From Neotamlana sedimentorum (GTDB lineage Bacteria > Bacteroidota > Bacteroidia > Flavobacteriales > Flavobacteriaceae), in assembly GCF_000943565.1 (NCBI RefSeq), contig NZ_JTDW01000012.1:1-64000 (forward strand): a stretch of DNA of 64,000 nt. The letters run 5' to 3'. A program made the position numbers and the translations under genes. This document shows, piece after piece, positions 45,116 through 54,451 of this stretch. The notes under the pieces were generated by a model that worked only from the letters and a program-made list of their open reading frames with translations, was not told where the DNA came from and did no database searches. The number at the start of each line of letters is the position of its first letter. Position 1 is the first letter of the stretch.

Positions 45116-45169
45116 AACTTCAAGGTTTATGTTATTCTGATTTATTTCAGGATAACATAACTCGAAGTT
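45116..45169. repeat. large inverted repeat between lrp-like and gamma-lyase genes
   Basis: The inner arms TTATGTTATTCTG (45127-45139) and CAGGATAACATAA (45148-45160) pair at 12 of 13 positions across an 8-nt loop. Outer arms AACTTC (45116-45121) and GAAGTT (45164-45169) extend the structure. It could be a regulator site for the Lrp-type protein or a member of the dispersed palindrome family (compare 50668-50765). Confidence 0.65.
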
Positions 45170-45277
45170 TACAATAATTTGATTTTCAACCATTTAACAA
45201 TCTAGTAAGTTTCTAGAATATTAATGTATGAATCGCATCGAAACAAATCAACTTTAACAAGAATAAACACAATCGAC

Positions 45278-46486
45278 ATGAGCTTTAAACCAGCAAATAA
45301 TATACAAGACTTACAGTATTTTGGTGAATTTGGAGGCGTAAACCCTTCTATATCCGACTCATCAACCTACACATTTTTATCTGCCAAAACTATGTTCGAT
45401 ACTTTTGAAGGTAACGCCGATGGTTGTTATTTATACTCTCGCCACTCCTCGCCTTCCAACTTATATTTAGGAGAGGCCTTAGCAGCTATGGAAGGCACAG
45501 AAACCGCTAACGTAACAGCTTCAGGAATGGGAGCCATCACAGCCGTATTAATGCAGCTTTGCAGTGCTGGTGATCATATTATTTCTAGCCGAACTATTTA
45601 CGGAGGGACTTATGCGTTTTTAAAAAACTTCACTCCTAAATTGAATATTGAATCTTCGTTTGTGGATATTACTAAATTAGAAGCCATAGAAGCTGCCATA
45701 AAACCCAATACAAAGATATTATATTGCGAGTCTGTTAGCAATCCTCTTTTGGAAATCGCAGATATTAAAGGTCTATCTCAAATTGCACAAAACCGTGGTT
45801 TACAATTAGTAGTCGATAATACTTTTTCTCCTTTATCTATTTCTCCCGCCATTTTAGGCGCCAATGTTGTAATTCATAGCTTAACCAAGTTTATAAACGG
45901 TTCTAGCGATTCTGTTGGTGGTGTAATTTGCGGAACTCAAGAGTTTATAAACGATTTAAGAAACGTAAACAATGGTGCGGTAATGCTTTTAGGTTCCACC
46001 ATGGATAGTTTACGTGCCGCTTCAATTTTAAAAAACTTAAGAACTTTACATATCCGTATGCAACAACATAGTAAAAATGCATTGTATTTGTCCAAAAAAT
46101 TTGAAACTGATGGTCTAAAAACAGTATATCCAGGACTATCATCACACCCTTCTCATAATCTCTTTAAAACCATGATGAATACACAATACGGCTTTGGAGG
46201 CATGCTAACTACTGATGTTGGCTCTCTAGAAAAAGCTAATGCGCTTATGGAGCTTATGCAGCATAAAAATTTAGGTTACTTAGCTGTTAGTTTAGGTTTT
46301 TATAAAACACTTTTTAGTACACCTGGTTCTTCAACTTCCTCAGAAATACCTGAGGCTGAACAAAAAGAGATGGGTTTAAGCGATGGTTTAATAAGGTTTT
46401 CAATTGGTTTGGATGCAGATATTGAGCGCACTTACCAAACGATGAAGGCATGTATGCTTGAATTGGGAATTATCCTAAACGATTAA
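45278..46486 (+). CDS. PLP-dependent Cys/Met-metabolism enzyme (methionine gamma-lyase-like)
   Basis: The 402-residue protein belongs to the cystathionine gamma-synthase/lyase family. It has YLYSRHSSPSNLYLGEALAAMEGTE, VTASGMGAITAVLMQL (PLP phosphate), LYCESVSNPLLEIAD, VVDNTFSPLSI (Asp to PLP nitrogen) and VIHSLTKFINGSSDSVGG with the Schiff-base lysine. The Lrp context favours methionine gamma-lyase-type degradation. The ATG at 45278-45280 is preferred to an earlier ATG at 45224, whose extension is not family-like. Its end overlaps a convergent gene by 17 nt. Confidence 0.88.
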   Translation: MSFKPANNIQDLQYFGEFGGVNPSISDSSTYTFLSAKTMFDTFEGNADGCYLYSRHSSPSNLYLGEALAAMEGTETANVTASGMGAITAVLMQLCSAGDHIISSRTIYGGTYAFLKNFTPKLNIESSFVDITKLEAIEAAIKPNTKILYCESVSNPLLEIADIKGLSQIAQNRGLQLVVDNTFSPLSISPAILGANVVIHSLTKFINGSSDSVGGVICGTQEFINDLRNVNNGAVMLLGSTMDSLRAASILKNLRTLHIRMQQHSKNALYLSKKFETDGLKTVYPGLSSHPSHNLFKTMMNTQYGFGGMLTTDVGSLEKANALMELMQHKNLGYLAVSLGFYKTLFSTPGSSTSSEIPEAEQKEMGLSDGLIRFSIGLDADIERTYQTMKACMLELGIILND

Positions 46487-46832
46487 TTTTATCGGTCAAC
46501 TCAATAATATCATTTTGTAATTTGACTTTCATTTTTTGTACTTCTAAAAGCTGATCTGTGTTTAAAGTTAAGGTTAAGGTTTCTTCTATTGAAGTTAAAA
46601 AATCAAGCATTTTCAAATTCGACTTTAAATTATTATTATAAAGCTCGAATAAATTATCGGCCTGTTTAACTATTTCCTTCGTCTTATTACTTGTATTTAT
46701 AAAAATACTTGTACTAGTTAATACATCATTTTTGTCATAAGAACTCAACAAACCTATATTAATTAGACCTTGACATTTTTCTACCAAGGACCTATAGGAA
46801 TAATTAAAAAACGAGCCTAAAACAACTTTCAA
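46470..46832 (-). CDS. helical protein of unknown function without an ATG start
   Basis: The 120-residue reading frame has a hydrophobic/aromatic N-terminus, then long helices including VKQADNLFELYNNNLKSNLKMLDFL and a C-terminal coiled coil (LEVQKMKVKLQNDIIELTDKIN). No family is recognised. The only candidate starts are TTG at 46830-46832 and others inside; a stop lies at 46863. The last 17 nt overlap the convergent gamma-lyase gene. It may be a real small gene, or a truncated one. Confidence 0.4.
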   Translation of the reverse strand: MKVVLGSFFNYSYRSLVEKCQGLINIGLLSSYDKNDVLTSTSIFINTSNKTKEIVKQADNLFELYNNNLKSNLKMLDFLTSIEETLTLTLNTDQLLEVQKMKVKLQNDIIELTDKINRLG

Positions 46833-46950
46833 AACTGTACATTTAAATTGATTATCATACCTTTAAGACACATAAACTTATTAATAGTCACCCTAAGTAT
46901 TAAATTGAAGGTCGTTATTATTTGTATAAAAAATAAGTTTATCGTAACAT

Positions 46951-46958
46951 TACATTTG
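46951..46958 (+). promoter_or_regulatory. -7 box of nhaC
   Basis: TACATTTG lies 13 nt before the nhaC ATG; the TTG at 46922 is 26 nt away, longer than typical. Confidence 0.35.
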
Positions 46959-46971
46959 TAAACACTACTCA

Positions 46972-48441
46972 ATGCAAAAAGACGACAACATTTCAGAGTT
47001 AAAAACCGACAAGCAATCTATTATTGAAAACACCGAATTAAACATTTGGGAAGCCCTAATTCCTGTAATTATTTTAATGGCATTACTAGCTTACAATATT
47101 TTTTTTGCTGAAGGAGAAATGTTAGGAGCTTACTCAAATCAACTTATATTAATAATTAGTGCTTTGATCGCTGCAGGGGTTGGGTTATTTAATAAAGTAA
47201 GTTTGAAATTAATGCTTAAAGAAGTTTGGGAAAACCTAAAGAGTGTTTTTATCCCAATTCTACTACTGCTTTTAGTTGGTGCTTTATCTGGAACATGGCT
47301 TATTAGTGGCGTAATTCCAGCCATGGTATATTATGGGTTAAATGTTTTAAATCCGTCTATATTTCTTCCGGCCTGCGTAATTATTTGTGCTTTAGTTTCA
47401 ATTTCTACCGGAAGCTCATGGTCTACTTCGGCCACTGTTGGTATTGCCCTTGTTGGTATTGGTAATGTTTTAGGAATTAATCCAGGAATCATCGCTGGAG
47501 CCGTTATTTCCGGAGCTTATTTTGGAGATAAAATGTCACCTTTAAGTGACACTACTAACCTCGCCCCTGCTATTGCTGGAACCGATTTGTTCACCCACAT
47601 TCGTTACATGTCTTTAACAACCGTACCTACTATTTTGGTTACGCTTATTGTGTTTGCAATTTTTAGTGCAACCGCAGAAACTACAGGAAATGCAGATGTT
47701 AGTAACTTATTAAATACAATAGCAAGCACCTTTAAAATAACACCATGGTTATTTTTTGTACCAGGAATTGTTATTGCTCTTATTTTACTTAAAATAAAAC
47801 CATTATACGCATTAGCTTCTGGAGTTATTGTTGCCGCAATTTTTGCATTTATATTTCAACCAGAAATTTTATCTGCCCTAAACGCATCGAAATTAAACGC
47901 GGTAATCACCTCAATTTTAACCGATACCCAAATAACAACAGAAAACGATAAGCTTAACGAATTATTTTCGGCTGGGGGCATGAACGGTATGTTATGGACT
48001 ATCTTCTTAATAATTAGCGCTATGATATTTGGTGGTGTTATGGATGGTATTGGAGCTTTAGCTCGTATTACCAGAGTTTTGCTATCTGTAGCCTCCTCGA
48101 TATTTGGGTTATTTGCAAGTACGGTATTTAGTTGCTTAGGATTAAATGCCATTGCTTCAGACCAATATTTAGCCATTGTAATTCCTGGTAAAATGTTTAA
48201 AAAAGCATTTGAAGATAAAGGATTAGCTCCCGAAAATTTAAGTAGAACTCTTGAAGATTCTGGTACTGTAACCTCAGTATTAATTCCTTGGAATAGCTGT
48301 GGTGCATACCAAAGTGGTGTTTTAGGGGTTGGAGTTGGCGAGTATTTTGCTTATGCTATATTTAACTGGTTAAGTCCGTTTACCACATTACTTTTTGCAG
48401 CATTAAAAATTAAAATAAGAGAAATAAACAACTTTAAATAA
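46972..48441 (+). CDS. nhaC: Na+/H+ antiporter NhaC family protein
   Basis: The 489-residue protein has ~11-12 membrane spans and the family segments STGSSWSTSATVGIALVGIGNVLG and ISGAYFGDKMSPLSDTTNLAPAIAGTDLFTHIRYM, with the SD-TN motif. The C-terminal half includes SCLGLNAIASDQYLAIVIPGKMF and SGTVTSVLIPWNSCGAYQSGVLGV. NhaC exchanges sodium for protons; relatives exchange malate/lactate or arginine/ornithine, so the substrate is not certain. Confidence 0.88.
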   Translation: MQKDDNISELKTDKQSIIENTELNIWEALIPVIILMALLAYNIFFAEGEMLGAYSNQLILIISALIAAGVGLFNKVSLKLMLKEVWENLKSVFIPILLLLLVGALSGTWLISGVIPAMVYYGLNVLNPSIFLPACVIICALVSISTGSSWSTSATVGIALVGIGNVLGINPGIIAGAVISGAYFGDKMSPLSDTTNLAPAIAGTDLFTHIRYMSLTTVPTILVTLIVFAIFSATAETTGNADVSNLLNTIASTFKITPWLFFVPGIVIALILLKIKPLYALASGVIVAAIFAFIFQPEILSALNASKLNAVITSILTDTQITTENDKLNELFSAGGMNGMLWTIFLIISAMIFGGVMDGIGALARITRVLLSVASSIFGLFASTVFSCLGLNAIASDQYLAIVIPGKMFKKAFEDKGLAPENLSRTLEDSGTVTSVLIPWNSCGAYQSGVLGVGVGEYFAYAIFNWLSPFTTLLFAALKIKIREINNFK

Positions 48442-48600
48442 ACAGCTATTTTAACGCTAAAATTGTTAAATTTATAATTTAACTAGACAATAATTTAACA
48501 CTTCACAAATTAAGAGCTAAGTTTTTATTGGTATTTCTAAAACCTATTGTTACATAAAATTTAATAATTATAATTTATTTTTAATCGATACTTCTTCACA

Positions 48601-48608
48601 TAGATTTG
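48601..48608 (+). promoter_or_regulatory. -7 box of the peroxiredoxin operon
   Basis: TAGATTTG, with transcription expected near 48615 and a leader of ~26 nt before the ATG at 48641. Confidence 0.4.
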
Positions 48609-48640
48609 TATTAAGAAATTAATTAAAAATACAATATATT

Positions 48641-49279
48641 ATGTCTTTAGTAGGAAAAAAATTCCCAGATTTAAACGTTGATGCCATGAACGACATGGGC
48701 GACACTTTTAAACTAAATGTTTTAGAAGAAGCTGTAAACCACAAGAAAAAAGTAGTATTATTTTGGTACCCAAAAGATTTTACTTTTGTATGTCCTACAG
48801 AATTACACGCTTTTCAAGCTGCTTTACCAGAATTTGAAAAACGTAACACTATAGTAATTGGTGCATCTTGTGATACTCCAGAAGTACACTTTGCTTGGTT
48901 AAACACTGCCAAAGATAACGGTGGTATTGAAGGAGTAACTTATCCTATTTTAGCAGATAGCAACAGAAACTTATCTAGCATTTTAGGTATTTTAGATATT
49001 ACCAAAGAAACGTTTGACGAAGAAACTAATACTGTACAAGTTGAAGGTGATAACGTAACTTACCGCGCTACTTACATTATTGACGAAGATGGTTTAGTAC
49101 AACACGAAAGTATTAACAACATGCCTTTAGGTAGAAATGTTGGTGAATATTTAAGATTAGTTGATGCCTTAACTCACGTTCAAGAAAAAGGTGAAGTTTG
49201 TCCTGCTAACTGGGAAGAAGGTAAAGAAGCTATGAATGCTAACCGTAATGGTGTTGCCGAGTATCTTGCCGCTAACTAA
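48641..49279 (+). CDS. 2-Cys peroxiredoxin (AhpC/TSA family)
   Basis: The 212-residue enzyme reduces hydrogen peroxide and organic peroxides. Peroxidatic Cys51 lies in FWYPKDFTFVCPTELHAF, and the resolving Cys187 in GEVCPANWEEG near the C-terminus, the typical 2-Cys arrangement. It heads an operon with a thioredoxin-like protein and a DUF6952 protein; the first probably reduces it. Confidence 0.95.
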   Translation: MSLVGKKFPDLNVDAMNDMGDTFKLNVLEEAVNHKKKVVLFWYPKDFTFVCPTELHAFQAALPEFEKRNTIVIGASCDTPEVHFAWLNTAKDNGGIEGVTYPILADSNRNLSSILGILDITKETFDEETNTVQVEGDNVTYRATYIIDEDGLVQHESINNMPLGRNVGEYLRLVDALTHVQEKGEVCPANWEEGKEAMNANRNGVAEYLAAN

Positions 49280-49294
49280 TAACACAAAATAGTT

Positions 49295-49609
49295 ATGATT
49301 AAAGAATTAGATCAAGATAATTTACCTGACTTAGTTTCAGGAAATGATACCGTAATTGTTCAATATTCTGCCACTTGGTGTGGAAACTGTAGAATTATGA
49401 AACCAAAGTTTAAAAAACTTGCTACAGAAAACGAAAACGTAACTTTCGTTATTGCTGATGCTGAAAAATTTCCAGAATCTAGAAAATTAGCTACCGTTGA
49501 TAATTTACCAACATTTGCAACGTTTAAAGGAGGTTCTTTTGTAAACCAAGTGCAGACAAATAAGTTTGACGTTCTAAAAGATTTAGTTAATGAAGTTACC
49601 AGTAATTAA
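49295..49609 (+). CDS. thioredoxin-family protein
   Basis: The 104-residue protein has the active site SATWCGNCRIMKPKF (Cys29-Gly-Asn-Cys32) and the cis-proline region TVDNLPTFATFKGG. It is 15 nt downstream of the peroxiredoxin gene and overlaps the next gene by 20 nt. It likely recycles the peroxiredoxin using electrons from thioredoxin reductase. Confidence 0.92.
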   Translation: MIKELDQDNLPDLVSGNDTVIVQYSATWCGNCRIMKPKFKKLATENENVTFVIADAEKFPESRKLATVDNLPTFATFKGGSFVNQVQTNKFDVLKDLVNEVTSN

Positions 49610-49847
49610 GCAATTAACACAGTTTATTGAAGAGAACGATGAAGATTACGTTTTAGAAACTATTGATACGCTTGAAAATTTAACCGAAGTATCTTCACTT
49701 AAAGATGAAGAATTAGACGTTATTGGCGAGCTAATATCTAATATGTACGGTGCCATTGAAGTTAACAAAATGATAAAAGATGGCAAACCTAAAAAAGAGG
49801 CTTTAAATAATTTTATGTCTCGTGTTTTAGGATCTATTGATAAATAA
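49590..49847 (+). CDS. DUF6952 family protein
   Basis: The 85-residue acidic, helical protein (ENDEDYVLETIDTLENLTEV, LISNMYGAIEVNKMIKDGK) matches the small family I know as DUF6952, found next to peroxiredoxin/thioredoxin genes in flavobacteria. It overlaps the thioredoxin gene by 20 nt and is followed by a strong terminator. Function unknown, but the conserved location suggests a role in peroxide defence. Confidence 0.7.
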   Translation: MKLPVIKQLTQFIEENDEDYVLETIDTLENLTEVSSLKDEELDVIGELISNMYGAIEVNKMIKDGKPKKEALNNFMSRVLGSIDK

Positions 49848-49868
49848 AAATTAGTACTTTAAATTGTT

Positions 49869-49905
49869 AAAGCCACTTAAATGTAAAATTTAAGTGGCTT
49901 TTTTT
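49869..49905 (+). terminator. strong terminator of the peroxiredoxin operon
   Basis: The arms AAAGCCACTTAAAT (49869-49882) and ATTTAAGTGGCTTT (49888-49901) pair perfectly across a 5-nt loop, followed by a T run. Confidence 0.92.
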
Positions 49906-49976
49906 ATGCATACAGTTTTTAAAGCTTATAACAGGTTGCATTCTATTTAAACTAAAAAAACATAATTATTCTTAAT

Positions 49977-50020
49977 GATGTTTCAAACCATAAAACATGA
50001 TGTTTCAAACCATAAAGCGT
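49977..50020. repeat. two tandem copies of a 22-bp unit
   Basis: The copies 49977-49998 and 49999-50020 both begin GATGTTTCAAACCATAAA and differ at two of 22 positions. A weaker echo (AAACCCATAAAA) follows near 50040. Confidence 0.75.
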
Positions 50021-50084
50021 CCTTAAAATAAATGAAATGAAACCCATAAAATCAATATTGTATTATTTTGATAAGTTTCATTTA

Positions 50085-50117
50085 AAAACAAACAAGCCAC
50101 TTAATTACTTAAGCGAC
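50085..50117 (-). terminator. terminator of the ankyrin gene
   Basis: GCCACTTAA (50096-50104) and TTAAGCGAC (50109-50117) form a 9-bp stem with two wobble pairs and a 4-nt loop. On the minus strand it is followed by a T-rich tract. Confidence 0.6.
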
Positions 50118-50170
50118 CTTTATTAATTATAAACACAATAGTATTTTAAAACACATCATTGACAACCAAA

Positions 50171-50659
50171 TTACTCATCGGATAAAAGATCTATAATTGG
50201 CGTAAATTTCTTTTCTTCGGCATACTGCAACGCTGTTTTACCATCATTATCAACAATGGTTTTATCTGCATTATTTTTCAGTAAAATTTTCACCACATCG
50301 TATTGATTATACATGGCAGCAAAAATTAAGGCAGTTGCTCCGTTAGAGTTTTTAGCGTTTATATTAGCCCCCTCCTCCAATAAATAATTTACCAAGTTTA
50401 CACTACCTTTAAAAGACACACCAATTAAGGCGGTATTTCCGGAAGCATCGGTATCGTTTAAATTTGCATTTTTTTCAACTAAAACTTTTACAATATCTTC
50501 TTTATCAAAATACGATGCTAAAATTAAAGGTGTAAACTCACGAGCATCTTTTACGTTTACCAATTCTGGATTTCGTTGTATTAGTTGATAAATGGCAGGA
50601 ATATTTCCACTTTGTATAGCGCTAAAAAAACTATTTTTATCATCCATATCGTTATACAT
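50171..50659 (-). CDS. ankyrin-repeat protein next to katG
   Basis: The 162-residue protein consists of about four ankyrin repeats (REFTPLILASYFDKEDIVKVLVEKNANLND, SGNTALIGVSFKGSVNLVNYLLEEGANIN, NGATALIFAAMYNQYDVVKILLKNNADK). It is cytoplasmic. Ankyrin proteins beside catalase genes (AnkB with KatB in Pseudomonas) support catalase activity, so a helper role for KatG is plausible. It is downstream of katG in the same orientation, separated by 124 nt containing a palindromic element. Confidence 0.75.
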   Translation of the reverse strand: MYNDMDDKNSFFSAIQSGNIPAIYQLIQRNPELVNVKDAREFTPLILASYFDKEDIVKVLVEKNANLNDTDASGNTALIGVSFKGSVNLVNYLLEEGANINAKNSNGATALIFAAMYNQYDVVKILLKNNADKTIVDNDGKTALQYAEEKKFTPIIDLLSDE

Positions 50660-50667
50660 TTATAAAA

Positions 50668-50765
50668 TTAGGCCGTCTAAAAAGTCACATTTTGTCAATC
50701 TGAACTTGTTTCAGATTCTGAAATCAATTCAGAATGACAGGTTTTGCACTTCTTAAACAGCCTAA
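50668..50765. repeat. ~98-bp nested palindrome between ankyrin and katG genes
   Basis: Outer arms from TTAGGC (50668) and GCCTAA (50760-50765) match at 15 of 18 positions. Middle arms TGTCAATCTGAA (50693-50704) and TTCAGAATGACA (50728-50739) match at 11 of 12. The centre TTTCAGA-T-TCTGAAA is perfect. Such TGTCATTCTGAAC...-type elements recur between flavobacterial genes as a dispersed repeat; a partial relative is at 35404-35427. Confidence 0.7.
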
Positions 50766-50783
50766 CTACATTTTTAATAAAAA

Positions 50784-53440
<2,657 letters not shown>

Positions 53441-53941
53441 ATGGCAACAGTAACCTTAAAAGGAAACGCGATAAACACCGTTGGAGAACTTCCAAAAATT
53501 GGGTCTAAAGCACCGGATTTTATGTTAACAGCAACAGATTTATCTACAAAATCGTTAAGTGACTTTAACGGAATTAGGTTAATTTTAAATATTTTCCCAA
53601 GTGTAGATACGGGTACATGTGCACAATCTGTTAGACAATTTAACACTGAAGCTAGCGAGCTAGAAAACACAAAGGTACTTTGTATTTCTAAAGATTTACC
53701 ATTTGCCCAAGATCGTTTTTGTGGTGCTGAAGGATTAGACAACGTTATTAATTTATCTGACTTTAAAACTGGAACTTTTGGTAAAGATTACGGTGTGGAA
53801 TTTATTAATGGCCCATTAGAAGGTCTTTTATCTAGAAGTGTAGTTGTACTAAACGAATCTGGCGAAGTAATACATACTGAGCAAGTAAGTGAAACCGTTG
53901 ATGAACCGAACTACAAAGCTGCATTAGAAGCTCTTTATTAA
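53441..53941 (+). CDS. tpx: thiol peroxidase Tpx (atypical 2-Cys peroxiredoxin)
   Basis: The 166-residue enzyme has the peroxidatic Cys60 in FPSVDTGTCAQSVRQFN and the resolving Cys94 in DLPFAQDRFCGAEG, the typical Tpx pair. It reduces peroxides with thioredoxin. It is divergent from katG across a 437-bp AT-rich region, and is followed 8 nt later by a diacylglycerol kinase-family gene. Confidence 0.95.
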   Translation: MATVTLKGNAINTVGELPKIGSKAPDFMLTATDLSTKSLSDFNGIRLILNIFPSVDTGTCAQSVRQFNTEASELENTKVLCISKDLPFAQDRFCGAEGLDNVINLSDFKTGTFGKDYGVEFINGPLEGLLSRSVVVLNESGEVIHTEQVSETVDEPNYKAALEALY

Positions 53942-53949
53942 AATAGTTG

Positions 53950-54318
53950 ATGCAAAAAAAAGAGCCTTTTATTATAAATCGCTTAAAAAGTGTCGGTTAT
54001 GCATTTAAAGGCATGATGCTACTGCTAAAAACCGAAGCTAGTATTAAAATTCAGTTTGGAATTGCTATACTAGTTACGGTTTTTGGTTTTTATTTTAAAA
54101 TTTCTACCAACGAGTGGATTGTTCAACTTCTTGCTATTGCTCTTGTAATGAGTACTGAAGGTATGAACACCGCTGTAGAAGAAATAGCTAACTTTATACA
54201 TCCAGAACACCATAGTAAAATAGGTTTAATAAAAGATATAGCAGCTGGAGCCGTATTTATAGCTTCAGTTTTTGCAGTAATTATTGGCCTTATTATTTAT
54301 GCACCAAAACTTTTTTAA
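53950..54318 (+). CDS. diacylglycerol kinase-family membrane protein (DgkA-like)
   Basis: The 122-residue protein has three membrane spans and the family motif VMSTEGMNTAVEEIANFI with KDIAAGAVFIAS. This small kinase family phosphorylates diacylglycerol or undecaprenol; in Bacteroidota the substrate may be the latter. An in-frame TTG at 53947 is ignored in favour of ATG 53950-53952. It lies 8 nt after tpx. Confidence 0.85.
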   Translation: MQKKEPFIINRLKSVGYAFKGMMLLLKTEASIKIQFGIAILVTVFGFYFKISTNEWIVQLLAIALVMSTEGMNTAVEEIANFIHPEHHSKIGLIKDIAAGAVFIASVFAVIIGLIIYAPKLF

Positions 54319-54425
54319 AAGTCGCAATCTCACCTCAAACCATTACGAATTTAAGTTTATATCTATCTTTCGAGATATTGCCGCGCAATTTTTCAAAATA
54401 AAGTTTCGTTAACGTTAGTAATTTG

Positions 54426-54433
54426 TATTTTTG
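54426..54433 (+). promoter_or_regulatory. -7 box of ftsK
   Basis: TATTTTTG; transcript start near 54440, 12 nt before the ATG at 54452. It lies over the TTG-initiated extension, supporting the later start. Confidence 0.4.
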
Positions 54434-54451
54434 CTCAAACTAAAACCATTA

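Larger units (their letters stand above)
49906..50170. other. intergenic region between peroxiredoxin and ankyrin genes
   Basis: It contains a 22-bp tandem repeat at 49977-50020 and a minus-strand terminator at 50085-50117. No coding potential was found. Confidence 0.5.
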
